Below, piece by piece: positions 22,441-32,582 of a DNA stretch of 64,000 bases. The first letter of the stretch is position 1, and each line of letters opens with the position of its first letter. Under the pieces are notes generated by a model, which saw only the letters and a program-made list of their open reading frames with translations, searched no databases and was not told the origin of the DNA. A program made the position numbers and the translations under genes. This DNA comes from Trichostrongylus colubriformis (taxonomy: Eukaryota > Nematoda > Chromadorea > Rhabditida > Trichostrongylidae). The DNA is taken from assembly GCA_963978905.1 (NCBI GenBank), contig OZ022257.1, positions 33,300,685 to 33,364,684 of the forward strand, written 5' to 3'.

Positions 22441-24850
22441 GAGAGTTCAGAATCTGGCCATTTACGTTCGTCGTCTGATGGTTCTTGATGAGGAGCGTGG
22501 CTGCTGCTTTAATTTCCTCCGCTTCTAGGAAGGCAGAATCCAAAGAAGAATTGACCGCCTCCGTCACCGCAAGAACCAGTTTTTTGTTCCTCTTGCTATT
22601 GAGCTTCTCCGCCAGGTGTCTTATGAAACGCAGGGCATACGCTAAGATACTTTGGCATGAGAAAAGGTACTAGCATGCTCTTTCGTGATGAGATCCTTGT
22701 TGGCTCTGAAATCTTCTTGTTGTGTTGGACGGCACGTGTTATAAACCATCTCTTCGTGACTGCTCACGGTATTGATTTCTTCGCCATCCTTGTCTACCGG
22801 GGCGTCGAAAATGGTCTCGTCCTGACCAACTTTCCCTTCCTTTGTTGAGGAATTCTGGCCCGTCCACCAGTAATGGTGAGTAAATTCTTTTCAGGTCACG
22901 CCCCTGGTACCGCAGTCTGCAGGATTGCTTTCTGAGGCCACGTATCCTAGTCGTACATAGTATTGCCTATCCAAGAGGTGATCCGTGATACGTCGAATTT
23001 CTAAGAGACGATTTTTGACGAAGGTTCCCACTTCCTTTCGTGGCTTGCTTCAGCCATCCCAATACAATTTCGGAGTCCGTGAATACGTATACCCCTTCGA
23101 TATTGAGAACTGATTCCAGCTGCGAGAATATTGAATTGCTCAGCCTCATCGCCAGAGTCAACGCATTGAGCTCCAGTTTCGGAATTGTCGATTGTCCATG
23201 TAGAGATTGGAGTTTCGACTTAGCCAAAAGGAGTACTGAGGACTTCAACAGAATACGGTACACATATGCGCGTGCGGTCATGCCGCTGAAACTTGCATCG
23301 CGAAAGTGACTAAAATGACATGACAGTTTTTGGGTGTCACCATCCGAGGAAGGTGCTTCTGAAAGCCACTTGTAGCGCGTGGGATTTCCTTCCATTCCTC
23401 CACTCGCCTGACGGGCAATGGGGTATCCCAACTGAATTGATCTTTCCACAGCGATTGAAGAAAGGATTTTGATCTATGAAGCAGTGGTACTAGCCATCCT
23501 AAGAGATCGTAAATCGCTGCTATCGAGTTAGTGACTGTTCGTTTCGTTACTACCCCCAGTTCCGGGAATAAGCATGCCACCGTAAGCTGATCCGGCTCTA
23601 TTCGCCACGTAATTCCCAGTACCTTGTGACATGCGTCCTTGGCCCTGTCACATTCCGGTATTGAGCTCATCACCGTGAATTGATTAAGAGCAAATTCCCT
23701 CAGATTCATGCTAAGGTCCTTAAAAATCGGTTTAGACTTTTGATAGTACCGGATTGCTTCATCTTCCGAGTCCATAGTTAGAATCAGGTCATCAACGTGA
23801 AGATTGCTCTTGATTTCTTGAGCCACGGCCTCTTCGCCACATTGACTAAGGTGGTGATGGGTGGTACCGACAAAGAGAAATGGAGAAAATTTTTAGCCGA
23901 AGGTAACCCTCCTGAAGCGAAAAGTTCGAACATTTTCGTACGAGGGTGGCTTTTTGTGGTAGTGAAGCCAGAAGCACCGTGTTGCGTCTCGGTCCGCTTC
24001 ATGTAGTCGGACTTGGAGAAAGCCTTTTCGACGTAGGATATCAAGGCGATTCTCCCTATGCGAAATCGTAGCAATAGGCCGTACAACGGTGGTAGAATAA
24101 CCGGGCCCCTGTGCAGCACGTCGTTCAGAGAGGGACTTCTCTTATAATGGGCCAAAGTGTCGAAAACGATTCAGAGCTTCGTCGTCGTTTTCTGAGATGT
24201 GAGCACAGGTTGATGTGGAATATAATGCACGTGAAAGCCCACCACCGGATCATTGCTGTTTCCAATCTCTACGATGTTTTTATTGAGTTGGTCCATGAAC
24301 ACATTATTGTATTGGTCGAGCAACGCTGGTTCCTTCTTCAGTGACGTCCATACGTCAACGAAACGTCTATGTGCGAAGGCGCGATTATCGTGTAAGGCTG
24401 GGTATTGATCCTCCCAAGGGAGGCGAACATAATATCCGTCCTGCCTACGTTCTATTGAGTCATTGAAGTTATCCCACACCTTTCGATCGACAGCGTCTTG
24501 CTCGTCTTTTCGTGGTTCTAAAAATTCTTCTGTACCAGCTATGTCCATCGCCCAATATCTTTCCCATTGATCCTTCTCGTCCTGAGTAACAACGGAGCCA
24601 ATAGCGCTCCCATTGTTGTTCTTCCTTGCTTTCGATTGATACTTGGAGAACCTTTGGTTTGGGCTTGGTCTTTCCTGCCATTACGTAGCCCAGTTTACTG
24701 AGAAGCAGAGTCAGTCCTGACGGTAACGATACCGGGGTTTTATCGGTATGATCACATCCCAATAGTATTGATGGCTTTATAAGTTTTTTTGTTAGCATGA
24801 TCACATATTGGCAAGTTAAGTGATCGTACCGTCCCCATGTCGTCATCTGG
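22440..24850 (-). pseudogene. BEL/Pao LTR retrotransposon polyprotein remnant
   Basis: Minus-strand translation in several frames gives the Pao order. From high to low coordinate it runs: an ILLGCD...LPSGL...LGYVMAGK segment (end of protease/linker, about 24650-24800); RT N-terminal matter (DGYYVRLPWED, about 24410-24450); VEKAF and a degraded RT palm (23790-24155); HVDDLILT (RT YVDD-like motif, about 23770-23800); the RT thumb and connection with IYDLLGWLVPL (about 23490-23520); and RNase H with VYVFTDSEIVLGWLKQ (about 23040-23095). Degraded integrase-side sequence continues to about 22440. Frames change near 23278-23300, 23800, 24160 and 24500, so nothing full-length can be made. No LTRs were found. 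BEL/Pao elements copy through RNA with RT, RNase H and integrase. This copy is inactive. Confidence 0.85.
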
Positions 24851-24885
24851 GATTAGTGGTGAAGAGAAGTTTTGGTTAGGATGTA

Positions 24886-25008
24886 ATATATACTTTGTTA
24901 GAACTTGAAGAACCTTCTACCATATTCCTGAATCGCCTAGACCCGCCTCGAAGTAAACAAGAGTTACTGATTTTTTGGAAAAATCACAAGACTTTTGAGA
25001 CAACCTAA
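24886..25008 (-). mobile_element. Mariner family B terminal fragment
   Basis: This is an inverted copy of the same mariner end found at 20270-20357. It is complete to the terminal TTAGGTTGTC (complement at 24999-25008) and followed by TA. It stops abruptly at about 24886. Confidence 0.8.
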
Positions 25009-26240
25009 TACTTCTTTCTACGTCAATACGGCCATAATTCACCAACCCAGGAACTGACATATTTTGAATAGATCTTCATTGTTTACTGCTGTTTTTGTCT
25101 ACAGTTTCACATGTCAGTATTACCGAAAGGGTAACGATTGATGGGAAAGATTCGTTCGACCACAGAAGATGATAAAGGTTAGGGTGTGTACCACTGGGAC
25201 AGAAAATGATAAAGGTTAGGGTGTGTACCATTGGGACAGAGAATTCGCGTTGTGGCGTCCAGCGTAGTTGGGATGGTGCGAGATGCGCGCGTAGCCTTGG
25301 ATGTGGTGATGATGCCTTTCCAGTCATTCTTTACGGTGCCGTTAACTCACACCCCGGGTTGCGCGCCAAACGCGGCCACGATGCATATTTTCAGTCCTAG
25401 TGACACACACCTATTAACGCTACAGCGATGTTGGTTTCCATAGGATCTCATCGGAAAAAAATTTGAACTCCTATGGAATTCGCATGTGAAATGAAACCAA
25501 GGTGGATCGATAGTGTCTCGAATGTTGATCACAAATATGAGACTAAAATTGCAAAATGCCATTCCGAAGCAAGTTAGGAGTTGCTTGCCGTGACTCATCA
25601 AAGTGTTCGGTTAAGGGATAAACACACCGCTGATCACCTCTAGAGCAGGAGTGCTACGAGCCACGGCGTCACATGTTCAGCCTCGTTGCTGCGTTACTTC
25701 AAGCAAAGGATTCTACCGATGAGACATCGCAAGGAAACTTTAGCTCCTCTTCACTCTCTTCGCTTCGGAGCCGTACTTAGTTTTGGTTTTCATAATTGTG
25801 ATCAGCATTCGAAACTTTATCGATAGACCTAGGTCTCATTCTAAAGTTGCAGGGAACTTAATCTCTCCCTCGTGCGGGAATCTGAACGGTGTCCAAATAA
25901 CCCCAAACTCAGATTTTTTGGGATGCTCAGAAGATATGAAGGGAAAAGGAGCCAATGAACAAGGAACGATGAGGCACTGTGCCCTCATGTTTTAAATATC
26001 AAGTGAAAAGCACAAATCGATAGACAAGCAGACAAATACTGAATTAAATTCCGTGACATATTAATAATAAATAAATAAGCAAAAAAGCATAAAAAAGGGA
26101 TTTTATCATTCTCACGAGCAATTATGACAGTAAAGGATAAAGCAGCCGGAAACAATCATGGCGTGCAAAATAAAATTAGGTTACTTGTTCAAAAGCAGGA
26201 GGTGGAAAATGGATACCCTTTCTTTTGCTCGGATTCTACG
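25009..26240. other. No gene; 37-bp tandem duplication at 25171-25243
   Basis: GATAAAGGTTAGGGTGTGTACC occurs twice in tandem (25171-25207 and 25208-25243) with two or three differences. Otherwise only short frames without motifs are visible. Confidence 0.6.
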
Positions 26241-26242
26241 TG

Positions 26243-26470
26243 CTATCCCTCGACGATAATTTGCTGCCTAGGGTTGGCAGCAGTCGGAATAGGTGTCGGA
26301 AGGTGATACTTTTCAGCAGTAATTTCATGCTTGAAAAGTCGTCCCCAGATACTAATTAATGGTGAGGGATAGCAGGTGAAGATCATAATCAGGAATATTG
26401 TGCCTATACCTACAAACACTTCATTTTTTCGGACCTCCACGGTAGCATACATATGGCTGCAGATAGCCAT
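26243..26470 (-). CDS. Possible membrane-protein exon, unknown
   Basis: The frame reads a hydrophobic segment (VFVGIGTIFLIMIFTCYPSP) followed by a basic/proline tail (HLPTPIPTAANPRQQ). An acceptor-like TTTGTAG lies before GTATAGGC. I do not recognise it, and no partner exons were found on either side. It may be a gene remnant or chance. Confidence 0.2.
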   Translation of the reverse strand: MAICSHMYATVEVRKNEVFVGIGTIFLIMIFTCYPSPLISIWGRLFKHEITAEKYHLPTPIPTAANPRQQIIVEG

Positions 26471-26772
26471 TTACAAGATTGAATGTCAGTGGGCACGATA
26501 CTTTGACAATTAAGGAAGAGGTTCAGGCAGACAGTGTGTGAATCGCTTTGGGTAAAAGACAAGCCAAAAACGACTTGAAGAAACTCTACCCAGGCTAGGC
26601 GACCTAATCTTCTTTGCGGATCGAGCTCTGAAAGAGCTCCTAACCTGCGTGTGCAGCGCCACACATCACAGATACGCACCCCTCCAATAAATACAGTGAC
26701 GCTCACGCCAAAAAATCATGGTCATAGTAAGGACCAGAGTGGATGGTGAGCCCCGTCAGACTGCTTCTTTTC

Positions 26773-26988
26773 GGGTGTGTGCAGATATGACGGAGATTCG
26801 CGTGGACGCCCGCGGCGAGCGGCGAGTGCCAGTGGCACGACATGGCAGCCTTCATGCGAGGCAGTGTGGCATAGGTGGAAGCGCAGAGGTGAGGCAGCCA
26901 CGCTCTGCCGGGCTCTCAAAAGCAATCGATTTGCAAGTCGTACTGGTGGCGCCGTGAAGCGATCTCCCGTCATATCTGCACATACCCC
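26773..26988. mobile_element. 216-bp MITE with 8-bp target duplication TTCTTTTC
   Basis: The ends are inverted GGGTGTGTGCAGATATGACG (left) and the complement of GGGTATGTGCAGATATGACG (right). The element is flanked by a perfect direct repeat, TTCTTTTC (26765-26772 and 26989-26996). The interior (GCGAGCGGCG, GTGCCAGTGGCACG, GAGGCAGTGTGGCAT) is shared with 43593-43880. Eight-base duplications are typical of hAT, P or Merlin elements, and I cannot choose among them. Confidence 0.85.
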
Positions 26989-27139
26989 TTCTTTTCGATA
27001 TTTCCACACTACCGCACTACTTTCGTTGTCGGTGCTGGAAAAACCATTGTACTGCCTTTGATCAAGGCTGCAATGGAATTATAGATGTATGAAAACAGAG
27101 GTCATAGTCTCTGCACTACCTCTGACGATAAGCTGAAAG

Positions 27140-27540
27140 CAATCGTGCACGGAAAAATGAAATTTTTCGTTGTCTACATATGTATTAGGTTACCCCAAAA
27201 GTCTTGTAGGATTTTTCCAAAAAAATCAACAACTCTTATTTACTTCGAGGCAGGCCTAGGCGGTTCAGGAACATGGTAGAACCTTCTCTAACCTTCTCTA
27301 AGCTCTCTAGTAAAATATATATTGACCCACGATTCCGTGGAGAGACCTACAGTGCCCGTAGTCGATACACACCCAACACGCGGTGTCATCTGCTTGAGTG
27401 GTCTTGCGGCACCAAATTGTTGTTTGTTGGAAGAAAAAATAATGAAAAGTGGTGATCGAAAAAATACTACAAAACTTTTGGGACAACCTAATATTTATGC
27501 TGTATTTGTCTAATAAGCCACATGCAAAATTTCACGTGAA
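27140..27540 (+). mobile_element. MITE family F fragment containing a nested mariner B
   Basis: CGTGCACGGAAAAATGAAATTT before the mariner and ATTTATGCTGTATTTGTCTAATAAG after it match the left end of MITE family F (40455, 44330). The mariner derivative at 27185-27491 splits it and duplicates TA (27183-27184 and 27492-27493). Confidence 0.75.
27185..27491 (+). mobile_element. Deleted mariner family B (307 bp), nested
   Basis: The ends are TTAGGTTACCCCAAAAGTC and the complement of TTAGGTTGTCCCAAAAG, flanked by TA. The left ~170 bp and right ~70 bp match the longer copy at 36679-37565, but the transposase interior is deleted. This is a MITE-like derivative. Confidence 0.9.
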
Positions 27541-27615
27541 CAGGGATAGCTCAGTGGTTAAGAGGAGGCTCAAGTCTGCACATACAAGACCAATGGGTAC
27601 GATCCCCCCGAGGCT
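27541..27615 (+). other. tRNA-like promoter segment (SINE head or tRNA pseudogene)
   Basis: TAGCTCAGTGG (27545-27555) is a perfect A box and GGTACGATCCC (about 27596) is a near B box at tRNA-like spacing. The acceptor and anticodon stems do not fold well, so it is not a functional tRNA. Confidence 0.4.
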
Positions 27616-27869
27616 CAAAACCATACCCTGCGAGACATTGCAAAAATGGTGACGTTACTAGCGTCAGGCCCAGGCTGACAGGTCGGCTGATGAAGAAAAC
27701 CAGTTACACAAATATGTCTACAGTCGCAAAAGATTCAGTGATGAAGCTAACACGTCACCCGGAAGTAACGCGCAGAACCCTCGCCCGAGTTCTGCGGTCA
27801 GTATGAGAGGGCCACAGAGGTGTGAACGACCTCTGCCAAAGAAGTTAATTCAAATCGGGGTCGTTGACC

Positions 27870-28440
27870 AGCCACTTCCCAGGAAGTAGCTGACCTGATG
27901 AAACGCAGGAGCATGCAAGTCCGTGCCTCCAGGAAACTCGCTGGAAAGGGGCTTAAGCAACGAAGATCGGTGATGGCGTCAAGGTCTTCTACAAAGGCGA
28001 GGACACTAAACGGAGCGGAGTAGTAATGGCAGCAGCGGGTTCCATCAAAGATTGCGTCTGCGCCGTTAACAGGATCAACGGTCGAATCATGGTAGTAAAG
28101 ATGTATACAGAGGAGGGATACTGGACCATAATATGTGTGTACGCACCGCAAGCCAGTTGTCCTGAACAGGACGAGTTTTATCTGAGCCTGGACGACGCTA
28201 TCAGGTCAGTTCCGGAAGGCGATTGCCTCACGGTAGCAGGTGATCTGAACGGCAACGTCGGGCAGAGATAGAAGGGGCTTAGAAAGGGTGCACGAAGGCA
28301 AAGTGCTGGGTGTAAGAAACGCTGAGGGAGAATGGATACTAGACCTGGTCACGGCTCACAACTAGCGGTATGCAGCACGTACTTTGCGAAAAGAGAGATT
28401 CAAAAGGTTATCTACAGCAGTGGAGGGAGACAAACAGAAG
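27870..28440 (+). pseudogene. RTE-type non-LTR endonuclease fragment, copy 1
   Basis: The plus-strand frame at 28026-28271 encodes RINGRIMVVKMY, ICVYAPQASCPEQDEF and VAGDLNGNVG. These match the exonuclease-endonuclease-phosphatase fold of RTE retrotransposons (CVYAPQ and the GDLNGHVG motif with catalytic Asp/Asn). The frame breaks at 28271 and continues in other frames as EGKVLGVRNAEGE-like sequence to about 28440. No reverse transcriptase follows. The same fragment recurs at 44890-45440, with neighbouring sequence on both sides, so the two copies are one duplicated composite. Confidence 0.8.
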
Positions 28441-28870
28441 TTGCACATACTCTGAAGAAGACCAGCCCTTTGAAACGAACACTTCGATATATATGTATGT
28501 GGTGAGATCTCCGATGAAAGAGTGCTCAGGATTCCAAGAGCCGAACAGCTGCCACTTGCTTTGTCCCAACCCGGCTTTTTTTTCGGTCGGCTCGCCCCTT
28601 TTGAAAATAGACGGCAAGAAGGGGATGAGTTCTCGGGTTTTTGACCATCCCATCCTGTTTTTTCTACACTTTCGTGCTATTAAGTACGACGACCTTTATG
28701 ATGATGATGGTCTTCCTAAGCTCACCCAAATCAACCCTATTAGTGCCTCTAAATAATGTTGAAACAGACTATTGTATATAAAAAGACAATGGTAACATAG
28801 CAAGTAAAAATAAAAGTACTAATAATTGTGTAATAACAACTTTACTTAGTAAATACCTAACTCAAGCGTA
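28441..28870 (+). repeat. Dispersed repeat D' following the RTE fragment
   Basis: The segment AGATCTCCGATGAAAGAGTG through CTTTTGAAAATAGACGGCAAG and TCTCGGGTTTTTGACC to TATAAAAAGACAATGGTAAC is shared with 45470-45850. A more diverged version is at 53330-53600. It is distantly related to MITE family D. Confidence 0.75.
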
Positions 28871-28874
28871 AAAT

Positions 28875-29040
28875 CAAAAGTAGATGTGCGCAATCAAACG
28901 CAAAGAAAATAACTCGCAGTTGCCGTACTGTTCGTCGCGTGCGGCAACCAGGGCACTCCCAGGTGTCGAGGAAAATGGCCGCTTCAATGCGACCCCCCCC
29001 CCCCTCTTCGGGTCCTCAAATGCGACCCCCCCCCCCCATT
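28875..29040. repeat. Terminal part of foldback family G, with two poly-C tracts
   Basis: ATGTGCGCAATCAAACGCAA to CTGTTCGTCGCGTG matches the arms of the palindrome at 46415-46970. It is followed by GGTGTCGAGGAAAATGGCC and two GCGACC(C)n tracts (about 28990 and 29025) that recur at 33540 and 56470. Confidence 0.7.
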
Positions 29041-29249
29041 TTATAATCTACAGCTCCGTAAGGTTCTATAGTCTCTTTGCTAGGTGTCTCATTGCTGTTT
29101 TTGTGTGTTTGCACTTATTACCAACTGCAAATAAATCTTTCCAAATTTTTTATTTTTTCATTCTTCATGTCTGGTCATCGAAACCAGCCGATAGTCAGAA
29201 AAACGAAGTCATTCAACAAAAAACACATTTTAATCAATATGTGTGATAC
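29041..29249. other. No gene recognised
   Basis: An AT-rich spacer between the poly-C tracts and the tandem array. An overlapping frame at 29077-29379 has no motif. Confidence 0.5.
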
Positions 29250-30644
29250 GTTGTGGCTTCTTTTCCGAACAGCTTTTCCGCTTCACTCGACGTGCGGATG
29301 CGTCGCTCCTGAAAAAAACACACATACATTTATACCCCTGAGCTTCACTGAGAATAACGAAACGAGAAACCAGATTTAATAAAAAAAAGGTAATAATCAT
29401 CTCAAAATCTGTAAGGAAATCAACAAACCTCTTCTCCGATCAGTTTTCAACCACACTTGACGAACGAAAGCGACACTCCTGAGAAAAGCACATTAAGGAA
29501 ACTTAAACAATACTCAGAAACAACACAGCACATAAACAAAACGAAAAACAGCAGAAAAGCAGGTGATACATCACAAAGTCTGAAATAAAAACAAACAAAC
29601 CCTTCTTCACAGACACTTTCCAATTCAATCCACGTGCGAGCGACGATCCTGAAAAAAAAAGCACATAATGGAAACACTAAAAGAAACACTCAATTATAAA
29701 ACAGCACGTAAACAAAGCGAAAAACCAAAATCAAATGAAAAGCAGGTAATATACATAACAAAAAAAAAGAACAACAAACCCTTCTTTCCAAACAGTTTTC
29801 AATCCAATCCACGTACGAGCGGCGATCCTGAAAAAGAAAGCACGTAAAAGAAACATAAAAACACGCTATCATGAAACTTCACATAAACAATACGACTAAC
29901 TGTGAAAAACAGTCAATATACATGGCAAAATCTGAAAAAAAGCGACATACCTCTCTGCGGGCGGCGTTTGGATTTCGACGGCAGTGCAAACCTGAAAAAA
30001 GGACATGAAATAAGCATTAAAAACACTGAAACAGTAAGTACAACGTAAACAGTACGATTACTTATGAAAAACAGTCAAACAACATAGCAAAATCCCGAAA
30101 AAAAGCAACATACTTCGCTGAGGGCAGCGTCTGAAGTTCACGATGAAAAATACCTGAAAAAAAAGGGCATGAAATAAGCATTAAAAACACTGAAACAATA
30201 AGTACAAAGTAAACAGTACGATTACTTATGAAAAACAGTCAAACAACATAGCAAAATCCCGAAAAAAAGCAACATACTTCGCTGAGGGCAGCGTCCGAAG
30301 TTCACGATGAAAAATACCTGAAAAAAAGGACATGAAATAAGCATTAAAAACACTGAAACAATAAGTACAAAGTAAACAGTACGATTAATTATGAAAAACA
30401 GTCAAAGAACATAGCAAAATCCGGAAAAAAAGCAACATACTTCGCTGAGGGCAGCGTCTGGAGTGCACGATCAAAAAATACCTGAAAAAAAGGACATGAA
30501 ATAAGCATTAAAAACACTGAAACAATAAGTACAAAGTAAACGGTGCGATTAATTATGAAAAACAGTCAAAGAACGTAGCAAAATCCGGAAAAAAAGCAGT
30601 TAACCTGCTGCGGGCGCCGTCTGGATTTTGACGCCAATGTAAAC
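29250..30644 (-). repeat. Nine-unit tandem array with splice-like unit borders
   Basis: Units of about 155-178 bp repeat through this stretch. On the minus strand each contains T(n)CAG, a 40-59 base GC-richer core, then a donor-like GTATGT or GTTTGT. Cores lie at 30605-30644, 30441-30481, 30278-30317, 30114-30153, 29951-29991, 29780-29827, 29601-29648, 29429-29478 and 29250-29308. The first five cores are 40-41 bases and alike (GACGCTGCCCTCAGCG type). The next three (48-50 bases) form a second type (CGTACGTGGATTGGATTG). The last is a 59-base relative of that second type. Joining all cores does not give one open frame: every phase meets a stop by the fourth core. It is either a minisatellite, or repeated mini-exons of a non-coding or alternatively spliced transcript. 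Confidence 0.8.
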
Positions 30645-31560
30645 CTGAAAAAGCATATTTTAAGAGCATAAAAGATATTCGAACACAAAATATCACGTAA
30701 CCAATACGTAAAACTGGTTTCAAATCCAAAGAAACACAAAGAAAATAGCAACTGCAGATCTTATTGATAAATCCAGACATTCGCGCGGCGCGTGTCGTGC
30801 GCAGCCTCTCTGGCTTACTGCCACCAGTGGCCGTAATCCAGCGCGCGCGCTTCCAATGCCGTTGTTTGAATTGCTATGTGACAAGCCGCTGCCATTGACA
30901 CTTTTCACTGGCTGTTACATTCATTATTGTGACGAATTTGGTTTGGGGTGAAGAAAGAGAAAGAATATGCGAAGTGGAAGAATCGTTCCCCACTTCGCGA
31001 ATCCCTTCTTGCAAATAGGAAGTGTTCCATCCATCTCGAAGCTCCTTTCTACTCCCTTATCATAAGTTGAAACTCACGTCCAACCACAGTAGAACTTGTA
31101 TATTTCGTAAAGGGGTGAGGGTAAAGGTGTGAACTTCAACCCGAGACTTTCATGTACCCCTTTATCTAAGCCACAATTGATGAAGATAGGGTTCCTCTTC
31201 CAGATAAGGCTTAGGCAAAAGCCTAGGCAAAAATATTGCCAACGGCCGAGCGCCCCTTCACCCCAACTACATCAGCACCAATGTTTGTCGTACATGAATG
31301 TCAAATAACACCGCTCGAAACTTTGGCGTTTCTCAACTCTAAGGAGATACAGCGCGCTAGGGCGCCAAAGAAGGTGCGCGCGCGATGCGCGCCGCGCGAA
31401 TGTCTGGATTTATCCTTGCGATCACTGCAAAATGGAAATCGTGGAAATCGCGGTAACATTCAAAACGCAGAGCAGGGCTGCGGTCGCGTCGCGGCGTGCG
31501 AACTGGAGCGCGCTAATCGACAAAAATGGCTGAAAATCGCGAAGGTAGACCTTGTTTGAA
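30645..31560. repeat. GC-rich inverted repeat segments
   Basis: GCGCGCCGCGCGAATGTCTGG at about 31386-31408 recurs inverted at about 30768-30790 (CCAGACATTCGCGCGGCGCG), both within GC-rich surroundings. The spacer holds no gene. The frame at 31236-31559 falls inside the repeat. Confidence 0.55.
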
Positions 31561-32297
31561 CGATCATAACTTTCCTCATTTTTTATCATTTGGGACCTTA
31601 GGTGTTTTTTTTTTGAAAGAATCAGGTTTGCTCTTTCTAATGACTACTTTAATTGCTTTAAATGTTCAGAAATGAGAGAGGAATGCGAGTCGAGGATTAG
31701 TCGAGGAAAATGAAAATTGCCTGCGGGTTTTTTTGACTTCTAACAGTTATAACTTTTTTTGTGCTGTATGTTTTGCAACCACAGTTGTTTTTCTGAAACT
31801 AGAGACTTTGCTCTTTCGAACGCGCCCTCAAACCCTTTTGTACGTTGCCTAGTTCTTGAGAAACGTGAGTCGAGGAAATGTCGAGGAAAATTTTTTTGCC
31901 ATCAAGAGCGTGGCAGCGTCACTCAGAGAGCCCTCTAAACCTCCTCAGAAGCAGCCCTATACCTTCTAAACAGTTTTCCTGGGAGCAGTGCAGTAAAACC
32001 AACACCTTAGCGTTCTCCGTCCTTGCTCTGGGTATGCGCCATGCCTCCTACTTTCGCAGTAGATGTGATTGGAAGGGCAGTAGATGTAACTAGAAGGGTG
32101 GTTGGCCCAGTAAGATGATCTCATGTGCCTTTGGTCTCCTGCTACAAGTTGCAGATAAGATTGAAAGGAAGTTCCACGGTGCGAGTGATCAATGAACGCC
32201 CTTCGAATGCTCATTGTTCTTGTGAACAGTGAATACATTAGTGCACTTTCTAGTGAACGCAGTAGAGTTCTTCCCTCCTCTTTTCCCCTTTTTTCGT
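31561..32297. other. No gene recognised
   Basis: GTCGAGGAAAATG-like words recur (about 31700 and 31875). Short opposing frames are present but nothing identifiable. Confidence 0.5.
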
Positions 32298-32353
32298 CGA
32301 TGATAAAGTGCAGGGACAGCGCAGCGCTGCACTGTCCCTGCAGTTTATCATCG
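32298..32353. repeat. 56-bp near-perfect palindrome
   Basis: CGATGATAAAGTGCAGGGAC and its complement meet at a central GCGCAGCGCTGC without a loop. Only two positions per arm mismatch. It lies 230 bp upstream of the ATG of the secreted-protein gene. Confidence 0.9.
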
Positions 32354-32582
32354 ATCACCGCTATTCCCTCATGGAAGGGCTTGCTCTTTCATATGCTCAG
32401 TGTGGCCGTATTCTTGCTTGCTTTCTTTCTCTTTGGTTCTTTGTTAACTTGATAGAGACATTTTGTGAAACCAACTTATGTTGACGTCATAAGTTACTGC
32501 ATTATCTATCAACTTATTTACTTACTTCATTTGCAGATCTCATTGCAAAGAATTTCGATCCTGTTTGGAAATTGCTGAAAGA

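Noticed and set aside
27541..27615. A functional tRNA gene
   Set aside because: The A and B boxes are good but the acceptor and anticodon stems do not pair.
29250..30644. A CRISPR array
   Set aside because: Units are about 160 bp with diverged cores, in a eukaryotic genome. There are no short identical repeats with unique spacers.
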